Shown one piece after another: positions 21,201 through 31,726 of a DNA stretch of 64,000 bases. The notes under the pieces are model-generated. The model was given only the letters and a program-made list of their open reading frames with translations, searched no databases and had not been told where the DNA came from. The stretch is from Monoplex corrugatus. Its lineage: Eukaryota; Mollusca; Gastropoda; Littorinimorpha; Ranellidae. Made by a program: the position numbers and the translations under genes. Where the stretch lies: the NCBI GenBank assembly GCA_030674185.1, contig JAPXFY010000026.1, forward strand, positions 58,937,465 to 59,001,464, in the 5' to 3' direction. The stretch's first letter is position 1, and each line of letters begins with the position of its first letter.

Positions 21201-23331
21201 TGCCCTTTGATGTACCTTTCTGTGTCAAATATATTAGCTAAGATATATGTTTTTGCCCTTTGATGTACCTTTCTGTGTTAGATATATTAGCTAAGATATA
21301 TGTTTTTGTCCTTTGATGTACCTTTCTGTGTTAGATATATTAGCTAAGATATATGTTTTTGCCCTTTGATGTACCTTTCTGTGTTAGATATATTAGCTAA
21401 GATATATGTTTTTGCCCTTTGATGTACCTTTCTGTGTTAGATATATCAGCTAAGATATATGTTTTTGCCCTTTGATGTACCTTTCTGTGTTAGATATATC
21501 AGCTAAGATATATGTTTTTGTCCTTTGATGTACCTTTCTGTGTTAGATATATCAGCTAAGATATATGTTTTTGCCCTTTGATGTACCTTTCTGTGTTAGA
21601 TATATTAGCTAAGATATATGTTTTTGCCCTTTGATGTACCTTTCTGTGTTAGATATATTAGCTAAGATATATGTTTTTGCCCTTTGATGTACCTTTCTGT
21701 TTTAGATATATTAGCTAAGATATATGTTTTTGTCCTTTGATGTACCTTTCTGTGTTAGATATATTAGCTAAGATATATGTTTTTGCCCTTTGATGTACCT
21801 TTCTGTGTTAGATATATTAGCTAAGATATATGTTTTTGCCCTTTGATGTACCTTTCTGTGTCAAATATATTAGCTAAGATATATGTTTTTGCCCTTTGAT
21901 GTACCTTTCTGTGTCAAATATATTAGCTAAGATATATGTTTTTGCCCTTTGATGTACCTTTCTGTGTTAGATATATTAGCTAAGATATATGTTTTTGCCC
22001 TTTGATGTACCTTTCTGTGTCAAATATATTAGCTAAGATATATGTTTTTGCCCTTTGATGTACCTTTCTGTGTTAGATATATTAGCTAAGATATATGTTT
22101 TTGCCCTTTGATGTAGCTTTCTGTGTTAGATATATTAGCTAAGATATATGTTTTTGCCCTTTGATGTACCTTTCTGTGTTAGATATATTAGCTAAGATAT
22201 ATGTTTTTGCCCTTTGATGTACCTTTCTGTGTTAGATATATTAGCTAAGATATATGTTTTTGCCCTTTGATGTACCTTTCTGTGTTAGATATATTAGCTA
22301 AGATATATGTTTTTGCCCTTTGATGTACCTTTCTGTGTTAGATATATTAGCTAAGATATATGTTTTTGCCCTTTGATGTACCTTTCTGTGTTAGATATAT
22401 TAGCTAAGATATATGTTTTTGCCCTTTGATGTACCTTTCTGTGTTAGATATATTAGCTAAGATATATGTTTTTGCCCTTTGATGTACCTTTCTGTGTCAG
22501 ATATATTAGCTAAGATATATGTTTTTGCCCTTTGATGTACCTTTCTGTGTCAGATATATTAGCTAAGATATATGTTTTTGCCCTTTGATGTACCTTTCTG
22601 TGTTAGATATATTAGCTAAGATATATGTTTTTGCCCTTTGATGTACCTTTCTGTGTTAGATATATTAGCTAAGATATATGTTTTTGCCCTTTGATGTACC
22701 TTTCTGTGTTAGATATATTAGCTAAGATATATGTTTTTGCCCTTTGATGTACCTTTCTGTGTTGAATATATTAGCTAAGATATATGTTTTTGCCCTTTGA
22801 TGTACCTTTCTGTGTTAGATATATTAGCTAAGATATATGTTTTTGCCCTTTGATGTACCTTTCTGTGTCAAATATATTAGCTAAGATATATGTTTTTGCC
22901 CTTTGATGTACCTTTCTGTGTCAAATATATTAGCTAAGATATATGTTTTTGCCCTTTGATGTACCTTTCTGTGTCAAATATATTAGCTAAGATATATGTT
23001 TTTGCCCTTTGATGTACCTTTCTGTGTCAAATATATTAGCTAAGATATATGTTTTTGCCCTTTGATGTACCTTTCTGTGTCAAATATATTAGCTAAGATA
23101 TATGTTTTTGCCCTTTGATGTACCTTTCTGTGTCAAATATATTAGCTAAGATATATGTTTTTGCCCTTTGATGTACCTTTCTGTGTTAGATATATTAGCT
23201 AAGATATATGTTTTTGCCCTTTGATGTACCTTTCTGTGTCAAATATATCAGCTAAGATATATGTTTTTGCCCTTTGATGTACCTTTCTGTGTTAGATATA
23301 TCAGCTAAGATATATGTTTTTGCCCTTTGAT
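18238..23331. repeat. 53-bp satellite core, about 96 units
   Basis: The unit is TTTGATGTACCTTTCTGTG, TTAGATATATTAGCTAAG and ATATATGTTTTTGCCC. Units are nearly identical apart from a few recurrent variants: GTCAAATATATT, GTCAGATATATT, TATCAGC, TGTAGCTTT, TTTGTCC and one TTTTGATG. Rare variants recur about 1.80 kb apart (TAGCCAAG only at 18531 and 20334; TATCAGC clusters at 19641 and 21443), indicating block duplication of about 34 units. It has no coding content and lies downstream of the GPCR stop. Confidence 0.97.
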
Positions 23332-24720
23332 GGAAATGTATTTGTACTCTTTGATATACCATTCTGTAACATATCAGCTAATATAATCAAAAGACATAAC
23401 TCTTGAGAATTATCTCCCATGTTGTATAGAACTTCTCAAATCTAACACAGTTTGCGCCACCCACCCAGCTAGCATAGAAGCAGATACAAAGTACAGAAAC
23501 AGCAAGCTCAGAACACTCCTCAAAAAAGGAGCGCCCAAGCCTACCTTTATACTCTGCAACTACCCTACACACAACTATGAGAGAGGAGAGAAATACATAC
23601 AATATATCAGCTGAGATATATGTTTGTACCCTTTGATAGAAATGTATTTGTGTTCTTTGACATATTCTTCTCTGTTTGATATATCGGCTGAGATATATGG
23701 TTATATCCTTTGATTCAATTTTTGTTTGATACACCGTTCTCTGTTTGATGTGTCAGTTAAGACATGTGTGTACCCTTTGACAGAAAATTGTTTCCACTCT
23801 TTGATATACCTTTCTCTGTCTTATATATCAACTAAGATATATGTTTGTACTCTTTGACATAAATCTGATGTGTATACTCTTTTCTGTTGGATTTGTCAGC
23901 TACTAAGGTCAACATGTATGTCTGTATCATTTGCTGTACCTGTCCTACTTTGATGTATCAGCTATGATACCTTTGTACTCTGGGATGTACGACTGTGAGC
24001 TTAATAAATCAGTTATGACATCTTTGTACTCTGGGATGTACGACTATGAGCTTAATGAGTCAGTTATGACACCTTTGTACTCTGGGATGTACGACTGTGA
24101 GCTTAATAAATCAGTTATGACATCTTTGTACTCTGGGATGTACGACTATGAGCTTAATGAGTCAGTTATGACACCTTTGTACTCTGGGATGTACGACTAT
24201 GAGCTTAATAAGTCAGTTATGACACCTTTTACTCTGGGATGTACGACTATGAGCTTAATAAATCAGTTATGACACCTTTGTACTCTGGGATGTACGACTA
24301 TGAGCTTAATGAGTCAGTTATGACAAGGGCTTGTACCTTCTGATTTACCCTACACGTTTTTGACGTCACAGTTACGACTTATATTTGTACCTTTTGATTT
24401 ATACTTTGTTGCTTGACGTATCAGCTGAGACATTTGTTTGTAACCTGTGATTTGTGTCAGCTGAGACGTACGTTTTTATCTTTTGTTTTACCCTTCTTAT
24501 TTTGATCCATCAGTCTAATAACACGTGACTGGACACCTCAATGTACCCATCTGAAATAGATGTATCAACTAAGGCATAACTATGCTATACTCTTTAATGT
24601 ACTGTTCTTACTTTTATTTATCAGCTATGATATTCGCTTGAACCTTTTGATTTACCCATCTCAGCTTTATGTATCAGCTAAGACTGTCTGTACCGATTGA
24701 CTTACTGTTTCATTTTCAAG
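23332..24720. repeat. Degenerate right flank of the satellite, with a unique insert
   Basis: Diverged units continue (TCAGCTGAGATATATGTTTG, TACCCTTTGATAGAAATG, ATACCNTTCTCTGTTTGATA) with the longer AGAAATNTG segment present. A ~205-bp non-repeat insert at about 23392-23600 ends near GAAATACATACAATATATCAG; I do not recognise it. Beyond 24330 the units become very weak. Confidence 0.75.
23950..24330. repeat. 51-bp minisatellite, about 7 units
   Basis: The unit is CAGTTATGACACCTTTGTAC, TCTGGGATGTACGACTATGA and GCTTAATGAGT, with alternating variants ACATCT/ACACCT and GACTGT/GACTAT in an ABAB order over the first four units. It lies inside the degenerate flank and shares the TCAGNTATGA core with it. 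Confidence 0.93.
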
Positions 24721-24845
24721 TGTCAGTCACGTAGGAATCAGCATGGAATAAAGAAAAACCCAACAACAACTTTAGACTGATGGGACAGAAACCCCTAATC
24801 GTCCATGGAAGCTCTGACCATAGGACAATTATTTTGTCTTTTATA

Positions 24846-25098
24846 CAGGGGGTGCAAAAGTAGGTATATACAGTTGTGAAGAAAGAAAACACGTACAATA
24901 CTCATTGCATTTATCATACCGTTGCATTTATTATACAAACAAATGAATATTGCATATACATGCAATAACAAACACAGCCTTAATCCCTCAGATACTCAAA
25001 CTGCTTGCCGTCAGTATTCACACACTCCTCTAATCGAGAGCGCAATTAAGCATTATAATAATGATGTGATACTGTATACCTACTTTTGCATCCCCCTG
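24846..25098. mobile_element. Tc1/mariner-type MITE, 253 bp
   Basis: Terminal inverted repeats of about 28 bp start CAGGGGGTGCAAAAGTAGGT on the left and CAGGGGGATGCAAAAGTAGG on the right (reverse complement), with TA dinucleotides at 24844-24845 and 25099-25100. There is no internal ORF of note. Length, TIRs and the TA target duplication fit a Tc1/mariner-derived non-autonomous element. Confidence 0.85.
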
Positions 25099-25170
25099 TA
25101 TTGTTAAATTCAAAAGACTTATGGGGGTTTCCATGGTGTTGCATCATACATTGCGGATGGACAGATGCGG

Positions 25171-25420
25171 TTAAGTACTGTGTAGGTGTAAGAGTGTTTC
25201 AGTACAAGAATAGACATAGATGATAGAATATGTAAGTACTGTATAGGTGTAAGAGTGTTTCAGTACAAGAATAGACATAGATGATAGAATATGTAAGTAC
25301 TGTATAGGTGTAAGAGTGTTTCAGTACAAGAATAGACATAGATGATAGAATATGTAAGTACTGTATAGGTGTAAGAGTGTTTCAGTGCAAGAATAGACAT
25401 AGATGATAGAATATGTAAGT
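25171..25420. repeat. 61-bp minisatellite, 4 units
   Basis: The unit is TAAGTACTGTATAGGTGTAA, GAGTGTTTCAGTACAAGAAT and AGACATAGATGATAGAATATG. It ends a few bases before a copy of SINE-like D. Confidence 0.95.
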
Positions 25421-25424
25421 TGGT

Positions 25425-25620
25425 ATATATTTTAGTTTCTCGAGATAATGTTGTTGTGCTGCACTCGGAATAAACGCCAATGCATTGACGCCATGGTGCC
25501 ATGTGAAGGAAAAGATCCAAAAATATCATGGCACAAGCCCTAAGTCTGTATGTAAGCCCCATGAGCTGGCAAGGTCCTCAGATCATGTCTAGTTTGTGGG
25601 TTTTGTATGTAATATTTTAT
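25425..25620 (+). repeat. SINE-like repeat D, plus-strand copy
   Basis: Reads TTTAGTTTCTCGAGATAATG, CACTCGGAATAAACGCCAAT, GACGCCATGGTGCCATGTG, ATCATGGCACAAGCC and ATGAGCTGGCAAGGTCCTCA. It aligns along its length with the copies at 32645 (plus) and 35795 (minus). Confidence 0.7.
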
Positions 25621-25679
25621 CAGTCTTTCGTTCCAACAACTTTGGCTTCATTGTAATTACACGTGTATCTGTATATCTC

Positions 25680-26345
25680 CTGTTCAAATTAAAAAACGAA
25701 AAGAAAAAAACCATAAAACACAACCTGCCACTAAGTATGAACTTATCTTACCTATAAGAACCAGAAGAACAAGAAAACCAAAGTGAACGCGTATTAAACA
25801 CAACAAGACAAGACAAGCGCAAATTTTCAGCCAACCTGCCTTTGTCAAGCCAAGCGCGAATGCACGGTCACAAACAGACCACAAACAACACCAAACAACG
25901 GATAATAAGAAGAGGACTAAAAACTTCCCTGCCGCCTCGTCCAGTGGATAAAAAGGGACCAAATGAAATGCCCATGTGTTCATGAGCAGTAGTAAGAAGT
26001 GGGGAAGGGGAGGCAACTATGATGTCAAAGGGGAAGTCACGAACCATAAGTAATCTATTACGCAACAGAATCCAGGAATGCCATTTCATGTTTCTTCCTG
26101 TTCCCAGATCTACCTGATTCGTTGCACTGGGCACAATCCCTTACCTCTTGCCCTGTGCCTTCTTCAGAACAGGGCAATACCGATATGGCATGTCCACTTC
26201 TCAAATTGCAGAACTCATCTCACTTCCCCTTTGACATCATAGTTGCCTCCCCTCTCCCCACTTCTTACTACTGCTCATGAACGCATGGGCATTCCATTTG
26301 GTCCCTTTTTATCCACTGGACGAGACTTGTTCTTCTGGTTCCTGT
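25680..26345. repeat. Foldback repeat with 102-bp inverted arms, attached to a GGCC-hairpin family unit
   Basis: 25936-26037 and 26222-26324 are inverted copies (about 93 percent by eye) separated by ~184 bp. The arm starts CTCGTCCAGTGGATAAAAAG. To the left lies a minus-strand hairpin-family unit: AACACAACAAGACAAGACAA (25798), then TTTTCAGCCAACCTGCCTTT and GTCAAG at 25826-25852, where hairpin pairing is partly lost. Here the CAAGACAAGACAAG site is uninterrupted, giving an empty-site reference for the RTE insertions at 4994 and 11366. Confidence 0.75.
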
Positions 26346-26454
26346 TTGCTTGGGCACGGGCAGTCGCACTTGTTTTGGATCTTACCTTACCTATGTTTTA
26401 TGTAATTACATCACAGAAATCACTCCATTCCTTAATAACTTAGCTACAACCTGA

Positions 26455-26620
26455 AATCCTTGCCAGAACGTAAGGTTTATTGACATGCTTACGTCTCATA
26501 CTGCCATCATTCTGGATCTCCTCCATCACATGACATCTCTGGTTTTAGTCAACATGGAATTTATTCTGAGTGTGGAGACTCTGTCTTGAGAAATCTCTGA
26601 CCTGATGGATGACGTACTTT
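26455..26620 (-). repeat. SINE-like repeat D, minus-strand diverged copy
   Basis: CATTCTGGATCTCCTCCATCAC, AGTCAACATGGAATTTATTCTG, AGTGTGGAGACTCTGTCTTGA and GAAATCTCTGACC match the reverse complement of the family 5' half. It is more diverged than the copy at 35795. Confidence 0.6.
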
Positions 26621-26639
26621 TGGCAGTGGTTTTCAGCAT

Positions 26640-27280
26640 GGTCCAGGTCGTGGTATAGATGTGAATATACAACATGTGGGGGACAGTTGGCCTTATGACT
26701 CTTGATTCTACAAAACAGTCGCATGTCAATTTGTGGATTATCAAAATGTCAGTGTCTCTGTGAGATTGCACGAAGAAACAAATGTTTAAAGTGTTTTATT
26801 GTGTCATTAAAATGGTATGGACGCTTTTTGCGTCGAGAGTTTTTTCAGTTAATTGAATCTCTGCTTCTTGTAAAGAAACACTTATGCTACACTACAACTG
26901 GTTGTTACAGTGTCATAACAGCAATAGTAATAATAGTAGCATTGGTGTTGATTTTGTTTTCTTCTTGTTCTTGTCTTCTACCGACATTATCTGGTGTTTA
27001 AATATTTTGTTTTATGCCACCCAAAAGCCCACCCGAAACACTAAAAACTGGCCTGTTCACAGCCCATCTTAATATTGTTATCATTCTGATGGTGTCAACT
27101 TATGTTTCATAGAACTCTCTCCCCATCCTCCCCACTTTAAGACTTTGCCAGCTGACTGGGTTTTGTGCAGAAGTCTGCCAGATAATTGCTGGCAGATTGA
27201 GAGCGGATGTGGAATTGTACAAGTGTGATGAATCTCTTGAATAATCTACAAACTTCAACCAAAAACACTGATGTCAGTTG
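26640..27280. other. No identified features
   Basis: I see no gene or known element. There is a short hairpin TCTGCCAGATAATTGCTGGCAGA near 27172. Confidence 0.4.
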
Positions 27281-28200
27281 ACATTTGTATGGCGCCAAAT
27301 CTTGATTTAAAAATCATACCAAAACGCACACTTTCACCATTTGTGACCTCCCACCACGAAATCAGTCTTAACTCGCAGTCAGTCAAACAGCATTAGAAGC
27401 TGAAAAAGTGACTTAGGGTCTATCGGGGGTGTTTTGACTTTTTCTCAAAATTGATTTCTGTAGATTACAATCTGTCCCCCACAGAATTTTTTCTTGAAAA
27501 ATCATTATAAATCAAATTTAAATCGGTATTTTAATGCACTGATCGCAGCAGAAAGAATGCAATTTCCTATCAAAAGTACCTATTTTTGTCTCTTATTATG
27601 ACCCGTAACCTGTACAGTACCCGCACATGTAATATACTGAGGGAAAGCTCTTTGGTGCACCTTTCAGATAATGACAGCGAAAATTAGAAACAAACTGGGT
27701 CAAAGCCACCAAATAAAGAATTTGAAGGAAATTATGCAGGAGAGCACACAAAAACTTTAGAGGCCGTTTTCTCAAAATGGCCGTCATACAAGTTAATGAT
27801 TTTAAACATACATAACTTCTACATTTTTTTTAGTACAAGCTTTATTCAAGTACCAAAATAATCAGCAGAATGTACACTTTCCAGTGATATGTATATCTCA
27901 AAATGCCCAAAATGCTAGTTAAGACTGATTTCGTGGTGGGAGATCACATTTATCCAAAGCATCCAGGCACAATGATCAAAACTCCAGGGTGCACAGCACA
28001 GGCACACCAGGAGGGGACAACAGGAGAAGTGTGGGACAAGAGGGTGGGCATGTAGAGGAGAAAACCTGTGTACTGCTGAACAATAACTTGAACACTTGGA
28101 AGGAAAACATCAGTGTGTGGCTGTCAAACAGGGGAAGCTCGTTCCAGTTCTATGGACCAGACACAGAAAACAACGGCCACCGACTGTGGAACATCTGTTA
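27281..28200 (-). mobile_element. CR1-like LINE 3' fragment interrupted by a MITE
   Basis: 27285-27338 resembles the family A LINE 3' end (TTTGTATGGCGCCAAATCTTG). After the MITE, 27952-28200 read on the minus strand gives a decayed CR1-like C-terminus (VAVVFCVWSIELERASPV, comparable to the FSVxGPxxWNxLP region of intact copies). The order of the parts fits one minus-strand LINE into which the 605-bp MITE inserted. The protein match is weak and needs an alignment. Confidence 0.5.
27343..27947. mobile_element. MITE, 605 bp, with 31-bp TIRs and ATTT target duplication
   Basis: TIRs at 27343-27373 and 27917-27947 match at 30 of 31 positions; the left begins GTGACCTCCCACCACGAAAT and the right (reverse complement) GTGATCTCCCACCACGAAAT. 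ATTT at 27339-27342 and 27948-27951 is a plausible 4-bp target duplication. The interior is AT-rich with no convincing transposase. I cannot assign a superfamily. Confidence 0.85.
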
Positions 28201-28202
28201 TT

Positions 28203-28906
28203 GAGGAATTTGTAAACAAGTACTGTAATCTCCAGGAATTTGTAAACAAGTACTGTAATCTCCAGGAATTTGTAAACAAGTACTGTAATCTCCAGGAATT
28301 TGTAAACAAGTACTGTAATCTCCAGGAATTTGTAAACAAGTACTGTTATCTCAGGAATTTTAAACAAGTACTGTAATCTCCAGGAATTTGTAAACAAGTA
28401 CTGTAATCTCCAGGAATTTGTAAACAAGTACTGTAATCTCCAGGAATTTGTAAACAAGTACTGTAATTCGAGGAATTTGTAGACAAGTACTGTAATTTCG
28501 AGGAATTTGTAAACATGTCTGTAATCTAGAATTGTAAACAGTACTGTAATCTCAGGAATTTGTAAACAAGTACTGTAATCTCCAGGAATTTGTATACAAG
28601 TACTGTAATTTCGAGGAATTTGTAAACAAGTACTGTAATTCGAGGAATTTGTAAACAAGTACTGTAATCTCGAGGAATTTGTAAACAAGTACTGTAATTT
28701 CGAGGAATTGTAACAAGTACTGTAATCTCGAGGAATTTGTCAACAAGTCTGTAATCTCGAGGAATTTGTCAACAAGTACTGTATCTCGAGGAATTTGTCA
28801 ACAAGTACTGTAGTCTCGAGGAATTTGTCAACAAGTACTGTAGTCTCGAGGAATTTGTCAACAAGTACTGTAGTCTCGAGGAATTTGTCAACAAGTACTG
28901 TAACCT
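28203..28906. repeat. 30-bp minisatellite, about 23 units
   Basis: The unit is GAATTTGTAAACAAGTACTG and TAATCTCCAG, open in both directions for stretches because 30 is divisible by 3. A gradient is visible: TCTCCAG units on the left, TTCGAG/TCTCGAG variants on the right, and GTCAACAAG at the far right. It begins exactly where the CR1-like fragment ends. Confidence 0.95.
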
Positions 28907-28957
28907 CAGGTGCAGAAGGAAGAGGGTGGACAGGATAATGATGATAGATTCTCCTAA

Positions 28958-29345
28958 CCAGTCGCCGTGGTGTAGTGGTTAGTGCAATGGACTACCAACT
29001 GGAAGGTTGTGCATTCGATTCCCCATTAGCGTTTCCAAAAATCACATTGTGGGATTTTTCTAGTCTAACCGGCACCTACACAGAGTTGGGCGTGCTATGG
29101 GCTCACTGGGAAGACTAGGACGACTCAGTCGAGTTTCATCCACTTCACGGATGCTCATTGAGGTGTTGCTCAAATCTTCTGACCAGCACCGCAGTGTCGG
29201 TATCTCTCAATCTGGTTGACGACAGGATATACTAGGATAATACGCTTGGAGTACAGCCCTGTCACGCAGTCTCAATCCTAGATGGAACTCCATAGCATCA
29301 CGATGATCATCCTCACCAACATCATCATAATCATCTCATTGTAAA
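28958..29345 (+). repeat. tRNA-derived SINE B
   Basis: The tRNA-like head at 28963-29030 has box A TGGTGTAGTGGT and box B CATTCGATTCC, 9 of 11 to the Pol III consensus, spaced as in a tRNA. The body follows with TAGTCTAACCGGCACCTACA, GGCGTGCTATGGGCTCACTG, a CATCCACTTC block and GTGTTGCTCAAATCTTCTGA, ending in ATC-rich sequence near 29330. A second copy (minus) is at 16806. The head should act as an internal Pol III promoter. Confidence 0.75.
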
Positions 29346-29403
29346 ATCTGTGTCAGCTTCTGTGGCCACTAAAGAGGCGAACAAAATGGGACGAAAAAAA
29401 ATT

Positions 29404-29765
29404 GGTGAGCACAAAGGTAACCTTCCTGAATGCAATGATCCTAATAAATAAAGAAAGGTGAGCACAAAGGCAACCTTCCTGAATGCAATGATCCTAATAA
29501 ATAAAGAAAGGTGAGCACAAAGGTAACCTTCCTAATGCAATGATCCTAAAAATAAAGAAAGGTGAGCACAACGGTAACCTTCCTAATGCAATGATCCTAA
29601 TAAATAAAGAAAGGTGAGCACAAAGGTAGACCTTCCTCAATGCAATGATCCTAATAAATAAAGAAAGGTGAGCACAAGGTAACCTTCCTCAATGCAATGA
29701 TCCTAATAAATAAAGAAAGGTGAGCACAAACGGTAACCTTCCTCAATGCAATGATCCTAAAAATA
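29404..29765. repeat. 54-bp minisatellite, about 7 units
   Basis: The unit is AAGGTGAGCACAAAGGTAAC, CTTCCTGAATGCAATGATCC and TAATAAATAAAGAA, with small indels. It follows the SINE B copy. Confidence 0.95.
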
Positions 29766-30123
29766 ATACAAAAATAATAAATTATAAATAAAAAAAATGG
29801 ACTCTTCTTCCGATCAGAGGGCTGCGAAGACACAGCGTCCTTATCGCCAAGAATGGTGTCCATGTAGGATACAAGAACCATCCTCCAGGCAACGTGTTTT
29901 TTGGCAGACGATACATAGGAGCCCTGAACGCTGAGGCCTTGGATTGTGCTTCTGCCTGTCACTGTTTCTATTCAATACCAGCTGTTCTGCTCTGTTCAGG
30001 TGTGACTGTGCTCTGTGTACGCTGTAATGTCGCCACTCACTCTGTTGCAGGCAATGTCTTCAATGTCTTTCCAATTGGCAGTGTTGATGCCACAGATTAT
30101 CAGGCTGGACTTTATAGTATCTA

Positions 30124-31450
30124 CGAGGGTGAGTCAAAAAGTAATGCCTTTTTCTTTAGTACAGGAACAATTACCGACACAGGAACGTGTATCATACATC
30201 AAAATGAAGCTGGTCCTCTGGGGATCACATCCCTACTTCTCAACATAGTCACCGTTTCTCTCAATAGCAATGTTCCACCTTCGAATGAGGGGCATGTATC
30301 CCTGCCTCGTAAAATTCTGTTGACTGTGCTCGGAGCCACGTCTTCACTGCAGTTTTCACGTCCTCGTCACTGGCATTATGTTTGCCTCTCAAACCCTTTT
30401 CATGGGGCCGAAGAGATGATAGTCTGAAGGCGCTAAGTCTGGTGAGTATGGAGGATGCGGTAAAGTTGTCCACCCGAATGAGGCAATTGTCTCCCTTGTC
30501 CTGATGCTTGTGTGTGTTCGAGCATTGTCATGCAGAAAGAGGAATTACCGATTTGCAAGTTGGGTATCACTCGTTGGATTCTTACTTTGAGCCTCGTCAG
30601 GGTCTTAATGTATGCCTCAGAGTTTATTGTTTCTCCTCTTGGCAAGAAATCAACCAGAATAACACCTTGAGTATCCCAAAAGACAGTCGCCATGATTTTT
30701 CCAGCTGACTGGAAATTTTTCGTTTTGGTGACGTAGGGTGGCGCCATTCCATTGACTGCCTCTTTGATTCTGGTTCATAATGGTGAATCCATGTTTCATC
30801 ACCGATAACGAGCCTTCCAAAGAAGGTGTTGTCTCTTTGACTTTGTTCAAGAAATTCAGTGCAGGCGATTGACCCTGTCAGACTTGCGTTGAGTAGTCAG
30901 CTCTCTCGGTACCCAACGGGCACACACTTTTGAAAACCCAAGTGATTCAACAATGTTATAAGCACTTCCATGGCTCACTTCAAGGTTTTGTGCCAACTCC
31001 TCAAGATTATGCACTATCTTCTCTAATCAGAGCATCTGCTTTTGCTTTATTGGCAGGATTCACAGAAGTGTATGGACAGCCAGAAGGGGATTTATCTGGC
31101 TACGCTCGCAGCTTCCACCTGTTAATCATTCAGACGACAGACCCACCTGCGAACATTGCTATAATCTAAAGTATTCTCTTTATACACATTCTGTAATCGT
31201 CTGTGAATGTTCACAGGGGTTTCCTCCTCAGCAACAAGGAATTCAATCGCTGCTCTTTGTTTTTGACGCAGCTCTGAGGGGGCAGCCATTTTGAATTTTC
31301 CTCACGAGTCTATGAACCGGAAACATACCAAACAAAATATTTCAGTCCGTAACAGTTATAATCATTTGTAACTGAGCAACATTTAAGGTAATTTTTTCAA
31401 AAACCTCGTCTGATATAAATAAAAAGGCATTACGTTTTGACTCATCCTCG
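30124..31450 (-). mobile_element. mariner transposon, 1327 bp, with intact ends
   Basis: TIRs of about 30 bp: left CGAGGGTGAGTCAAAAAGTA, right (reverse complement) CGAGGATGAGTCAAAACGTA, 28 of 30 identical, with TA at 30122-30123 and 31451-31452. Length and ends fit a full-size mariner of the IS630-Tc1-mariner superfamily. The transposase lies on the minus strand and is broken. Confidence 0.95.
30230..31289 (-). pseudogene. mariner transposase, frameshifted
   Basis: The start codon is at 31289 (reading MAAPSELRQKQRAAIEFLV). An N-terminal helix-turn-helix region follows, then after stops near 31140 and 30950-31010 the VMKHGFTIMNQNQRGSQWNG segment. The first catalytic Asp lies in ATVFWDTQGVILVDF (about 30660-30700), the second in the DNAR/THTS-type block (frame-shifted, about 30510-30540), and the third in YSPDLAPSDYHLF (about 30420-30455), giving a mariner D,D34D pattern. 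At least three frameshifts or stops show it is inactive. Confidence 0.88.
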
Positions 31451-31726
31451 TATGCATCGCTTCACTTATATCCCCTGGTCAAGGTATTCTTGCTTCAGTT
31501 CTCCCTACAAGACCATCTCCAGGATGGTGTTTTCTTCCATGCGGACAGCGCGTCCCTTCCAACAAAGCTGGCATTTGCTGAGAAGACACTGTGTATTTCA
31601 CAGACCATATTTCTTCAGCACTTAATATAGTCATCATGATAATAATATATTATGATCGTAAAACGTTATTCTTCAAATTCATAAAAGGATTCACTGTGCA
31701 TGACGCATTTTCCAAAGCACAGAGTG

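Larger units (their letters stand above)
29810..31625 (-). pseudogene. LINE C-terminal remnant hosting a mariner
   Basis: Sequence on both sides of the mariner reads on the minus strand as the post-RT end of a LINE. 31453-31620 gives a WKGRAVRMEENTILEMVL-like stretch followed by GELKQEYL, comparable to the GHVxRMxxxRxPKxxLYGEL region of RTE-type proteins. 29880-30121 gives ANWKDIEDIA and CEW/HRAQ-like residues and a Cys/His-containing end. The reading needs several frame changes, so family placement is tentative. Confidence 0.4.

Noticed and set aside
18238..23331. CRISPR-like regular repeats
   Set aside because: Units are head-to-tail without spacers, the genome is eukaryotic and no cas genes occur.
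28110..28746. ORFs of 60-190 codons over the 30-bp array on both strands
   Set aside because: Product of a unit divisible by 3; indels break the frames and nothing resembles a protein family.
28963..29030. Functional tRNA gene
   Set aside because: Box A and B are present but no acceptor stem or anticodon arm could be completed, and a SINE body follows.
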